Source: Kalymmatonema hyalinum WJT4-NPBG1 (GTDB lineage: Bacteria; Cyanobacteriota; Cyanobacteriia; Cyanobacteriales; Nostocaceae). From it: a stretch of DNA of 64,000 nucleotides. The translations under genes were made by a program, and so were the position numbers. Location of the stretch: contig JAHHIB010000027.1 in NCBI GenBank assembly GCA_019359075.1, forward strand, positions 1 to 64,000, in the 5' to 3' direction. Below, piece by piece: positions 1 through 7,724 of the stretch. The stretch's first letter is position 1. Every line of letters starts with the position of its first letter. The notes under the pieces were generated by a model, which worked only from the letters and a program-made list of their open reading frames with translations, did no database searches and was not told the origin of the DNA.

Positions 1-26
1 TCTTCATTGGAACTAACTCTGAGTGA

Positions 27-47
27 CGGTTGCGCTCTGCGCAACCG
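27..47. repeat. 9-bp inverted repeat near the window start
   Basis: The stem CGGTTGCGC pairs with GCGCAACCG around a TCT loop. It resembles the short GC-rich palindromes scattered through this genome. It lies just before an in-frame TAA (49-51) that cuts the downstream glycosyltransferase reading frame, so it may be part of a small insertion that damaged the 5' end of that gene. The reading is limited because the window begins only 26 bases upstream. Confidence 0.5.
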
Positions 48-114
48 CTAAATTGGCATTGGCGATCGCATTAATCTCAGACTGCGAAGCGCTCGAACTC
101 AGATAACCCGCAAC

Positions 115-774
115 TTGGGTTATTATGCCAACGCGCACACCATGGTAACTGCTGCCCAAAACCCTGTACTGGCAGAGGCGTTAGATCACAGTGATTTGTT
201 GTTGGCGGACGGGAGTGGAGTTCGCTGGGGTAGTGCTTTACTGGGTACACCGTTGGTGCATAACCTCAATGGCACCGACCTAGTTCCGGCTTTGTGCAAG
301 GATGGGGCGGCAAAAAATTTATCAGTTTATCTTCTTGGTGCTAAGCCAGGTATAGCTGAAGAAGCAGCAGCTAAGCTGAAGAAAGCGTATCCTGGTTTGG
401 TTATTGCAGGAACTCAACACGGCTATTTCTCTGATGCAGAAACTCCGCAGGTATTAGAGGCTATCCGGGCAGCTCGTCCGCACCTGCTGTTAGTGGCGAT
501 GGGAGTACCGTTACAGGAAATTTGGATCAATCAATACGCAAGCCTTCTGCCCGGTATCACTTGTATGGGCGTGGGTGCTCTGTTCGATTTTGTAGCTGAA
601 CGTGTATCCCGTGCCCCGTATGCAATTCGTGCTGTTGGTATGGAGTGGCTGTGGCGACTAGCAATGGAACCGAGCCGGCTATGGCAGCGTTATCTCATAG
701 GCAATCTTGTGTTCTTAAGTTTGGTGCTATCCTACGCCTTTGCTCCACGTCGTCAGGGCGAACCAACAACATAA
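115..774 (+). CDS. WecG/TagA/CpsF-family glycosyltransferase, 5' end missing or disrupted
   Basis: Members of this family move N-acetylmannosamine-type sugars onto lipid-linked intermediates at the inner face of the membrane, for teichoic acid, capsule or exopolysaccharide. Visible family features are YYANAHTM near the start, the catalytic-type Asp in LLADGSGVRWG (about residue 32), and the C-terminal QEIWINQ...GVGALFDFVAERVSRAP and EWLWRL segments. The tracked start is a TTG (115), but the in-frame codons just upstream (TRNLGYYANAH) still look like family sequence. Typical members carry about 30-40 more N-terminal residues. An in-frame TAA at 49-51, next to a palindrome, blocks such an extension. 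Either the true start lies in altered sequence or this is a recently damaged gene. The neighbours, a STAS protein and a priming sugar transferase, fit a polysaccharide locus. Confidence 0.75.
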   Translation: MGYYANAHTMVTAAQNPVLAEALDHSDLLLADGSGVRWGSALLGTPLVHNLNGTDLVPALCKDGAAKNLSVYLLGAKPGIAEEAAAKLKKAYPGLVIAGTQHGYFSDAETPQVLEAIRAARPHLLLVAMGVPLQEIWINQYASLLPGITCMGVGALFDFVAERVSRAPYAIRAVGMEWLWRLAMEPSRLWQRYLIGNLVFLSLVLSYAFAPRRQGEPTT

Positions 775-1112
775 GAACACAAAATTTACAGCCAAATCAC
801 ATTAGGCGACTTTAACTCTACCAAACTGCTCTGACTTTAAAAACAATTTCAATAGAACATACCCTCAAGCTGTTTAGGTAGATCCTGATAATCTCGACAT
901 AACCGTCTAGCATTTTTCTACCCACACAAAGCTGTGTTCAACCACCCATCACCAAGGTTCAATGACAAAGCTCTCTTGCAGTCGCAGCCTCAATTTAAGT
1001 AAACAAGCATAAGCATTTGCAGTGTAGCGAGCTAATACTCCTCAATAGCTTTTGCCTGCCAAGATTTTCTCAATCGTGCAATAGACATCTACCGGAATCA
1101 ATAGTAAAAGTT
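775..1112. other. Intergenic, no gene seen
   Basis: This AT-rich spacer lies between the glycosyltransferase and the STAS gene. No RNA gene or strong terminator was found. The ORF track extends the STAS reading frame back to 1017, but that extension has no family resemblance. Confidence 0.5.
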
Positions 1113-1451
1113 ATGGCTCTCACACAAGAATATAAACTGATTGTATTTCAGCCTCAAGGACGCTTAGATTTGCAGCATGGTAAGGTCTTGAGGGAACAGT
1201 TAGCTAGTTTAGTGCCTCAGTCCCAACATCTTTGGGTGATTGATTTAGCCAAAGTGGATTTTATGGATAGTTCAGGGTTAAGTGCCTTAGTAACGGGACT
1301 TTCCGCTGCACGTTCCAGTGGCTGTCGTCTTGTTATTTGCAACTTGCAAGCACCTATCCGGATAATCTTTGAACTAACTCAACTAGATTCAGTGTTTGAA
1401 ATTTTTGATAGTTACGACGCTGTGCTGACCAAGGTTAACACTCAGTCGTGA
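1113..1451 (+). CDS. STAS-domain anti-sigma-factor antagonist-like protein
   Basis: This 112-residue protein is a single STAS domain. The start was set at ATG 1113 (MALTQEYKLIVFQPQGRLDL) because the domain begins there; the upstream 32 codons of the tracked ORF do not match the family. The segment DFMDSSGLSAL carries the conserved Ser that is phosphorylated by anti-sigma kinases in SpoIIAA/RsbV-type proteins. Such proteins regulate by partner switching in the cytoplasm. It sits between two polysaccharide-type glycosyltransferase genes, so a role in controlling exopolysaccharide or envelope synthesis is a reasonable inference. No cognate kinase gene is in the window. Confidence 0.85.
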   Translation: MALTQEYKLIVFQPQGRLDLQHGKVLREQLASLVPQSQHLWVIDLAKVDFMDSSGLSALVTGLSAARSSGCRLVICNLQAPIRIIFELTQLDSVFEIFDSYDAVLTKVNTQS

Positions 1452-1626
1452 AGTATTGACCAAGGGTTTAAGACCCTTGTTGTCTAGCCAAGTTTTGGTC
1501 AATTGGTATTACCCATCCGCTTGCTTAATTGACCAGCTAATCCCATCAAAACCAAGCAAGTTGCTAAAAAGCCAGTCTTTTCAACTAATTAGCTTCTTAA
1601 ACTGACCCACTGAAACTGTGATTACC

Positions 1627-2328
1627 ATGTCTAATTCCTCTAGTTCCCACCCTATTTACCCCATTCATATACCAGTTCTGGATGGTGCTTACACTGTTCA
1701 TTTCGCCAGGCTTCCAGTTCATCCTTCTGTAACAAGCAAAGTGAAGCGTATGATTGACATCCTGGGTGCGCTTGTAGGGTTGGCTATTACAGCAGTCGTA
1801 GTGATTCCTCTTGCTATAGCCATTTACCTGGATAACCCTGGTCCGATCTTCTACAGTCAAATTCGCTGTGGTCTAAACGGACATTCCTTCCAGATTTGGA
1901 AATTCCGCTCGATGGTGGTCGGGGCTGATCGACTCAAGCATCTGGTCAATAATGAAGCCAAAGGTCATCATATATTCAAAAATAAGAATGACTCTCGCAT
2001 TACCCGTGTAGGCAAGTTTCTCCGCCGCACTAGCCTAGACGAACTCCCTCAGTTCTGGAACGTGCTGCTGGGGGAAATGAGCCTAGTCGGTACCCGTCCT
2101 CCCACTCCCGATGAAGTGATGCACTACTCAAGTCACCACTGGGAGAGGTTGAATGTCAAACCGGGTATGACAGGCGAATGGCAGGCTAATGGTCGCTCCA
2201 CCGTTAAGGACTTTGAAGATATTGTTCGCATGGATCTAAAGTATCAACGCAATTGGTCTATTGCCTACGATATTAATTTGCTGCTGAAAACCCTAAAGGT
2301 TGTGTTAAATAAGAACGGCGCTTGCTAG
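1627..2328 (+). CDS. Priming sugar transferase (WcaJ/RfbP/ExoY type)
   Basis: Enzymes of this family start exopolysaccharide repeat units by transferring a sugar-1-phosphate from a nucleotide sugar to undecaprenyl phosphate at the membrane. The protein is about 233 residues. It has one hydrophobic segment (IDILGALVGLAITAVVVIPLAIAIYL), then the family landmarks GPIFYSQIRCG, FQIWKFRSM, LRRTSLDELPQFWNVLLGEMSLVGTRPP and KPGMTGEWQANGRS. It is a short, single-TM-hairpin form. ATG 1627 is preferred to the tracked GTG 1618, as neither has a clear ribosome-binding site. The neighbouring WecG-like and STAS genes recall heterocyst-envelope or other polysaccharide loci, but the sequence does not show which polymer. 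Confidence 0.9.
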   Translation: MSNSSSSHPIYPIHIPVLDGAYTVHFARLPVHPSVTSKVKRMIDILGALVGLAITAVVVIPLAIAIYLDNPGPIFYSQIRCGLNGHSFQIWKFRSMVVGADRLKHLVNNEAKGHHIFKNKNDSRITRVGKFLRRTSLDELPQFWNVLLGEMSLVGTRPPTPDEVMHYSSHHWERLNVKPGMTGEWQANGRSTVKDFEDIVRMDLKYQRNWSIAYDINLLLKTLKVVLNKNGAC

Positions 2329-2404
2329 TAAAGTAATTGTCAGATTTATCGTAAAGAACCAAGACAGACCTGATTAGGACGTACCTGCCTAGCCTCAAAA
2401 AGAA

Positions 2405-2590
2405 GTTGTCAATCGACACCCCATCGAAGCGTGCCGATTGACCGCCTTACATCCCCACCCTGTAAGAGGGATGGGGAATTACGGCGCTTCGTTAAAGGGG
2501 AGTTCCTGCAAGCGTGCTGTTTAACGGCGAGTCGTTGAGCAAAGAATCTCCCAGGGCAATAGCTGCGGGGAGTGTCAACAGACATGATGA
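2405..2590. mobile_element. IS200/IS605-like end or non-autonomous remnant
   Basis: This non-coding stretch has a hairpin (TCCCCACCCTGTAAGAGGGATGGGGA) and ends in GCGGGGAGTGTCAACAGAC. From memory this resembles the right ends of cyanobacterial IS200/IS605 elements, which overlap the guide (omega) RNA of TnpB. No transposase or tnpB reading frame is present. It may be a small non-autonomous derivative or a remnant. Comparison with full-length copies in related genomes would settle this. Confidence 0.4.
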
Positions 2591-2797
2591 CAAAATATGT
2601 AATTTAAATAACATAAGTAAGTCCAATTATCTAGATAAAAAGAAAAAATTGCTTTTAAAGCAAAATCGATGAAAAATAGTAGCCATAAAAAATTAATATT
2701 ATTTTAAGCAAATCAACTTATCCTTAAATTGGGGTCAATTTTTGGTTGGCAACAGTCACTAATCCCTATCAGGGCTTGAAATTATCTGTAAAGATTT

Positions 2798-4084
2798 ATG
2801 AGTTACTACATTTCTCCTCGCTTTTTGGATAAACTTGCAGTTCACATCACTAAAAACTACCTTGATCTTCCTGGTATCCGAGTCCCCTTAATTTTGGGTA
2901 TTCACGGACGTAAAGGCGAGGGCAAGTCTTTTCAATGTGAGTTAGTCTTCGAGAGAATGGGTATCGGAGTGACTCACGTCTCTGGCGGCGAACTGGAAAG
3001 CCCAGATGCAGGAGATCCAGCACGTTTGATTCGTCTGCGCTATCGAGAAACAGCAGAACTCATTCGCGTACGCGGCAAAATGTGCGTGCTGATGATTAAC
3101 GATTTGGATGCAGGTGCTGGACGCTTTGATGAAGGCACTCAGTACACGGTCAATACTCAATTGGTCAATGCCACACTGATGAATATTGCCGATAATCCTA
3201 CCGATGTGCAACTCCCCGGTAGTTACGACTCAACGCCTTTACATCGCGTGCCGATTCTTGTGACAGGTAATGATTTTTCCACCCTTTATGCGCCGCTCAT
3301 TCGCGATGGTCGGATGGAGAAATTTTACTGGGAACCAGACCGCGATGACAAGGTGGGAATTGTCGGCGGGATTTTTGAACCGGATGGACTGTCACGCCGG
3401 GAAATTGAACAGTTAGTTGATACTTTCTCCCATCAATCAATAGACTTTTTCAGCGCTTTGCGTTCCCAAATTTACGACGAACAAATTCGTCACTTTATAC
3501 ATGAAATAGGAATTGAGCGCATATCTCAACGTGTGGTTAACAGCACCGAAGGACCGCCACAATTTAGAAAGCCTAATTTCAGCTTGTCTCACTTAATTGA
3601 GATGGGTAACTTAATGGTTGGTGAACAAAAACGGGTAGAAAATTCCCAATTGGTTGATGAGTACAATCGATTGAATAGAGGCGGAAATTATCAACCTGCG
3701 CCTCCAGTACCTGCTCCTGCAGCAGTACCCAATCAATCAACCAATAGCTCAAAGCCATTGGAAAGAAGCAATGGACACCAGAAACAGCAGCTATCAGATA
3801 CCCATTTAACTCTGGAGACACAAGAACAGATACGTGAAATTTTGTCACAGGGTTACAAAATAGCCATTGAACATGTAGACGAACGACGCTTCCGCACAGG
3901 TTCTTGGCAAAGTTGCCCGATTGGTACAATTGATGGCAAATCAGATGCTATATCCGCTTTGGAATCTTGTTTAACAGACTATAGCAACGAGTATGTGCGC
4001 TTGGTAGGAATAGATCCAAAGGCGAAGCGGCGGGTGGTAGAAAAGATTATTCAACGCCCGAATGGGAAAGTTGCTAGTCACTAA
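2798..4084 (+). CDS. rca: Rubisco activase with C-terminal RbcS-like domain
   Basis: Rubisco activase is an AAA+ ATPase that remodels inhibited Rubisco to release tight-binding sugar phosphates. The AAA+ core occupies about residues 1-290, with Walker A GRKGEGKS (about 37-44) and Walker [13 protein letters not shown] Pro/Ala/Ser-rich linker (about 295-335) leads to a RbcS-like (SSUL) domain of about 85 residues ([21 protein letters not shown]...[11 protein letters not shown]). The same module occurs in CcmM, where it binds Rubisco inside carboxysomes, so recruitment of this activase to condensed Rubisco is expected. The gene stands alone with its own hairpin terminator and is not next to rbcLXS here. 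The 428-residue length is normal for the cyanobacterial form. Confidence 0.93.
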   Translation: MSYYISPRFLDKLAVHITKNYLDLPGIRVPLILGIHGRKGEGKSFQCELVFERMGIGVTHVSGGELESPDAGDPARLIRLRYRETAELIRVRGKMCVLMINDLDAGAGRFDEGTQYTVNTQLVNATLMNIADNPTDVQLPGSYDSTPLHRVPILVTGNDFSTLYAPLIRDGRMEKFYWEPDRDDKVGIVGGIFEPDGLSRREIEQLVDTFSHQSIDFFSALRSQIYDEQIRHFIHEIGIERISQRVVNSTEGPPQFRKPNFSLSHLIEMGNLMVGEQKRVENSQLVDEYNRLNRGGNYQPAPPVPAPAAVPNQSTNSSKPLERSNGHQKQQLSDTHLTLETQEQIREILSQGYKIAIEHVDERRFRTGSWQSCPIGTIDGKSDAISALESCLTDYSNEYVRLVGIDPKAKRRVVEKIIQRPNGKVASH

Positions 4085-4098
4085 AGTCCTGAGTTTAG

Positions 4099-4142
4099 AG
4101 TGCTGAGTACTGAGTAAAAATTACTCAGCACTGTTTTGGTGA
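4099..4142 (+). terminator. Hairpin terminator after rca
   Basis: The 11-bp perfect stem AGTGCTGAGTA / TACTCAGCACT is followed by GTTTTGG. It lies in the convergent gap between rca and the leftward PG-binding gene, so it could serve both directions. Confidence 0.6.
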
Positions 4143-4145
4143 AAA

Positions 4146-4706
4146 CTAATCTGGTAGCACAATCTTTCCAGCAGTTTCTTCTGAGACTCGCTCGATGTCA
4201 AAATTCTCAATATTGCCTTCAAAGCGATTAAAGATAATTCGGATTTCGTCGTAGCCTATCGCGGTAGATGCTCCTCTTGGTGTACTACACTTAACCCGCA
4301 TCAGGGTTTGGAAACCACCAAATTCTTCGTTGATATAAAAGCGTCTAGTGCAATCAAAACCAACAAAGTTTTCTAGTGCTACCTGATTCAGCGCAGCTAC
4401 ACCCAAGCGACTGTTAATTATTGCTTTAATTTCTTTTATCTCCTCTACTTCTGTCATCCGCCGCCATCTAGTTGCTGGCTGTTTGTTCAGTAGTTCATTC
4501 AATTTAGACCATGTTGTAGGACCAACAATTCCATCAGCAACAAGCCCTTGCGCCTGCTGAAATTTAATCACACCTGCTTTGGTCTGTGATCCAAAAACAC
4601 CATCAGCAGCACCAGAGTAAAAATTGAGTTTTTTCAATGCTTCTTGTAGCTTAGTGACTTCTGCTCCTCCTGAGCCTTCTTTGAGAATCACGGAAGTTGT
4701 AATCAT
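4146..4706 (-). CDS. PG_binding_1 domain protein with unknown C-terminal half
   Basis: This 186-residue protein begins with one peptidoglycan-binding (PGB_1) repeat (about residues 8-72: LKEGSGGAEVTKLQEALKKLNFYSG...GIVGPTTWSKLNELL). The repeat is a three-helix domain that usually anchors proteins to cell wall or other glycans. The remaining ~110 residues (MTEVEEIKEIKAIINSRLG... to DIERVSEETAGKIVLPD) are not recognised. No signal peptide is visible. It is one of three neighbouring leftward genes with near-identical PGB repeats, clearly local paralogues, each with its own spacer. The partner glycan and function are unknown. Confidence 0.8.
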   Translation of the reverse strand: MITTSVILKEGSGGAEVTKLQEALKKLNFYSGAADGVFGSQTKAGVIKFQQAQGLVADGIVGPTTWSKLNELLNKQPATRWRRMTEVEEIKEIKAIINSRLGVAALNQVALENFVGFDCTRRFYINEEFGGFQTLMRVKCSTPRGASTAIGYDEIRIIFNRFEGNIENFDIERVSEETAGKIVLPD

Positions 4707-4729
4707 GATACTTTCCTTTGTAAAAATTG

Positions 4730-4789
4730 TTTGTAGTGAGGACTTTAGTCCTGACGATAAATGAGGAAAAAAGTTCTCACTACGAACTT
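4730..4789. repeat. Dispersed imperfect inverted repeat
   Basis: TGTAGTGAGGACTTTAGTCC... and ...GTTCTCACTACGAAC form an imperfect palindrome. It resembles the common 'gtagtgaggacttaagtcctcactac' intergenic repeats of Nostoc-like genomes. It lies between the first two PG-binding genes. Confidence 0.55.
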
Positions 4790-4922
4790 ATGAAAACGGA
4801 TTGATAAAGAAAATCTTAAATAAGTAGGTGCGTAACAGTGAGTTAACGCACCATAGTAAAAGTCAAGGTTAGTCTTCACCCATTAAATGTACAACCTCTT
4901 TTTAAAAGACTATCCAAACTTC

Positions 4923-5423
4923 TTAGCAGGCTTCTTCAGAAAAAATTTGTGCAATTAGCTGATCTTCTGGAATGTCATGGGTAATCAGGGTGTATAAAGA
5001 CGCCCAAGTCAGTGGTCCCATCACTCCATCAGCCTTAAGACCTCTAGCCTTTTGAAAATCTGCAACCACAGCTTTGGTCTTCGGTCCAAAATTGCCATCA
5101 ATCTTAACTTGCTTGTAGTAGTTGCTCAAAAGTTCCTGCAAGTCTCGGACTTCATCTCCTTTTGAGCCTTCTTGTAGAGTCTTTTTCTTTGAAACCCATA
5201 CCGCATTGTCTAATGCGATCGCCGTTCTTGGTCCTACAATGCCATCAGCAGTCAGCTTGTTATTCTGCTGAAACTTGATCACAGCAGCTTTAGTTTGCGA
5301 ACCAAAAACTCCATCAGTTGCACCTGAATATAGCTTGAGTGTCTTTAAGAATCCTTGGATGACGGTAACTGGATGTCCGCTTGAGCCTTCTTTAACAGGC
5401 AGGATAGAAGTCGTGGTAGCCAT
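4923..5423 (-). CDS. Protein with two PG_binding_1 repeats
   Basis: This 166-residue protein consists almost entirely of two peptidoglycan-binding repeats. The first is at about 10-75 (VKEGSSGHPVTVIQGFLKTLKLYSGATDGVFGSQTKAAVIKFQQ), the second at about 82-147 (LQEGSKGDEVRDLQELL...FGPKTKAVVADFQKARGLKADGVMGPLTW). A short acidic tail follows. No catalytic domain and no signal peptide were seen, so a structural or adaptor role is inferred. A purine-rich RBS (AAAAGGAGAATATC) precedes the ATG. It is paralogous to both flanking PGB genes. Confidence 0.82.
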   Translation of the reverse strand: MATTTSILPVKEGSSGHPVTVIQGFLKTLKLYSGATDGVFGSQTKAAVIKFQQNNKLTADGIVGPRTAIALDNAVWVSKKKTLQEGSKGDEVRDLQELLSNYYKQVKIDGNFGPKTKAVVADFQKARGLKADGVMGPLTWASLYTLITHDIPEDQLIAQIFSEEAC

Positions 5424-5487
5424 GATATTCTCCTTTTAAAACTAAATTACTGAATTTTGCAAAACTTCAATCAACACTAACGGTCAG

Positions 5488-5718
5488 TTAACCGCCTATA
5501 CCCTCTAAATTACCTAAAGCCTTCAAAGTAGCTGTTCCCACAATTCCATCAGCCTCAAGACGATGATTTCGTTGAAACTGAACCACAGCTGCTTTGGTTT
5601 TCGGTCCGAAAATACCGTCAAGAGAACCAGAATAAAACCCCTGTCTGTTTAAGACGTATTGCAGGTTTACAACTTGTTGTCCCGTTGAGCCTTCCTTGAG
5701 AATTAGGGCGCTACTCAT
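5488..5718 (-). CDS. Minimal single PG_binding_1 repeat protein (76 aa)
   Basis: The whole protein is one PGB_1 repeat: LKEGSTGQQVVNLQYVLNRQGFYSGSLDGIFGPKTKAAVVQFQRNHRLEADGIVGTATLKAL. It has the same start context (CAGGAGAATATC before ATG) as the next gene downstream, which shows recent duplication of the upstream region as well as the coding part. Function is unknown. It may be a stand-alone wall-binding domain or feed the same complex as its two paralogues. Confidence 0.8.
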   Translation of the reverse strand: MSSALILKEGSTGQQVVNLQYVLNRQGFYSGSLDGIFGPKTKAAVVQFQRNHRLEADGIVGTATLKALGNLEGIGG

Positions 5719-6353
5719 GATATTCTCCTGCGTAACTCGTGTTCGGTCTAATTGAAAATGAATTGATGAGACAATGCACCCTACAATAACAAGGGCACGG
5801 GAAACGCAGCCGCTTGGTCGCTACATATCCGGATATACGCGTTGTTTCTCAGTTGACAAGGTATCAATGCGCTGTTGCACAGATAATGTGCGTCGCCAGC
5901 AATGAACTCAACAACGCTTGCCCAATGTATAAATTTATTTTGTATTAAAAGTTCAATTGTGACTACCGTAGTTTAGAAAATTACAATAAAATTTAACGTT
6001 GTTTTGCCATCATTTTCTCAAAACCCTATATGTGTAAAGGCTTAAGGATTTCTCCTGTTGAAAAAATCAGCTACAAAGAGTAGTGATTTTCCATAAAATT
6101 GGTAAAATTGTTATCTTCGGAATTCCAAAAACATTCTTAAGCTTGTAGTAAATATGTATGTTTTTATTAAGTACTAGTAAAAATACTGAAGATGGTGGAG
6201 CATCCGTATAGTGCCATGTTATTGGCGATGATTAGTCGCGAATAACATGGCACTTTTTCTAGTCTTTTTTCAAAATTGAGATGCTCCCTCGCTCTACAGC
6301 TTCATTTGTGTCTCTCCTGTTTAACGCCGACGATCATTTGCGTTCAGATTTTG
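5719..6353. other. 635-bp gene-free region with an orphan plus-strand terminator
   Basis: No convincing reading frame is present. The segment is AT-rich from about 5930 to 6200 and contains a strong plus-strand hairpin terminator (listed separately) although no plus-strand gene precedes it. A small RNA or an unannotated short transcript is possible. Confidence 0.5.
6210..6259 (+). terminator. Strong orphan intrinsic terminator
   Basis: A perfect 14-bp stem (AGTGCCATGTTATT / AATAACATGGCACT) with a 17-nt loop is followed by TTTTTCT on the plus strand. The minus-strand reading has no U-tract, so it does not suit the leftward gene ending at 6354. Nothing coding lies on the plus strand upstream. 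Confidence 0.75.
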
Positions 6354-7685
6354 TTAAGTGTTCAACCGAATTACCCGACTTTCTGCATTGGCATCTACAG
6401 TCAACCTATAAATAAAGATTCCAGGTTGTAAAGATTCACCCGCATCATTTTTACCGTCCCAGACAACTGATTTTTGACCAGCACTGGGATTACTTTCATC
6501 AACCAGGTTGCGAACATAAGCACCAAAATGATTCCAAATATCGAGCGTGACTTTTTGGGCATTCTCCGGTAACGTGTACTCAATCTTCACTGATTTCTCA
6601 AACTGCGCTGGCGCGTTTGTTGTCAGAAATCTTAAAGGTGCAACTCTCTCCACCAGAGGGGCTGTTACTGGTGCATCAGAATACTTGTAAACAGTCTTGC
6701 CTGAAGAATAACCGACAGTCACGGGATTACCAATAAATCGGAAGCGATTGATAAATTGTCCGATTTGGTTCGCATCTTGCCAGTTTTTGCCTCCGTCGTT
6801 TGTTTGGCTGCTTAAACCAGTGGGATTTCCTTCTTCAAAGTCATAGCCCCATCCACCGACCCAGCCGAGGTTCTCATCAACAAATCCAACCCCTTCGAGA
6901 TTTACATTCTCTTGAGGATCGTTGATGCGAAGTCTCGTCCAGGTTTTTCCGCCATCTGTTGTCTTGAGAATTGCACCTTGATTGAAATTTTCCAGAGAGA
7001 CAAAACCAACGCTCTCATTGAGAAACTGAATTTTCCAACCCCATTCTCCTAACGGAAAAGAGGAACTAATATCGGCGACTCGGTTTACCCAGGTTTTTCC
7101 CCCATCTTCTGTATAGAGAACCACTGGAATTACATTATCGCGAGTGGGATTAGTAATACTCTTGTCAGCTTTGCCACCAACAACCCAGCCACAATCCTCA
7201 TTCATGAAATAGTTATCAACTAAAAGTGTGGCATATTCGCTCATATCCCATGCAGTCCAAGTTGCCCCACCATCGACAGTCTTAACCATACGAGGAGGGC
7301 GATTGGGAAAGTTAGTCCCGGAAGCGTAAACAACCGATTCATTGACAACTGAAAGACCGCAAATCGCTGACGGGGCAAGTTCGGGAAGAATATTGTCTAT
7401 TAACTTCCAATTTTGACCGCCATCGGTAGTAGAGTAGAGGCGTTTCCCTGCGGTCAAAGTTCCTACCCATCCCTTTAAGGGATTAGCAAAACCAACACAC
7501 CTCAAGTAAATCCTATCCTGAAATTGTTGCTCCCAAGTATTGCCGCCATCGGTAGTTTTGATGATTTGACCATTGCTATTAACTGCCCAACCTACCAGAG
7601 GATCGATAAACCAAATATCATCAGTTCTCGAACTAGCGATTGGTGCATTTGTGGGAAACCATTGTAAGTTTGCAGGATTTGTCAT
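6354..7685 (-). CDS. BNR/Ycf48-like beta-propeller protein with FlgD-like Ig tail
   Basis: This 443-residue protein carries six TxDGGxxW-type blade motifs (TTDGGNTWEQQ, TTDGGQNWKL, TVDGGATWTA, TEDGGKTWVN, TTDGGKTWTR, TNDGGKNWQD). They are typical of BNR/sialidase-type and Ycf48/HCF136-type propellers. The last ~85 residues (VKIEYTLPENAQKVTLDIWNHFG... to LQPGIFIYRLTVDANAESRVIRL) match the FlgD Ig-like fold often found at the end of secreted proteins. No signal peptide is visible, so it is not a standard Ycf48. It opens a row of leftward genes with the ferritin-like protein 39 bp upstream. The ligand is unknown. Confidence 0.75.
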   Translation of the reverse strand: MTNPANLQWFPTNAPIASSRTDDIWFIDPLVGWAVNSNGQIIKTTDGGNTWEQQFQDRIYLRCVGFANPLKGWVGTLTAGKRLYSTTDGGQNWKLIDNILPELAPSAICGLSVVNESVVYASGTNFPNRPPRMVKTVDGGATWTAWDMSEYATLLVDNYFMNEDCGWVVGGKADKSITNPTRDNVIPVVLYTEDGGKTWVNRVADISSSFPLGEWGWKIQFLNESVGFVSLENFNQGAILKTTDGGKTWTRLRINDPQENVNLEGVGFVDENLGWVGGWGYDFEEGNPTGLSSQTNDGGKNWQDANQIGQFINRFRFIGNPVTVGYSSGKTVYKYSDAPVTAPLVERVAPLRFLTTNAPAQFEKSVKIEYTLPENAQKVTLDIWNHFGAYVRNLVDESNPSAGQKSVVWDGKNDAGESLQPGIFIYRLTVDANAESRVIRLNT

Positions 7686-7724
7686 GATAAATATTTCCTC
7701 TTGGTTATGGATACAGTATTCGGA

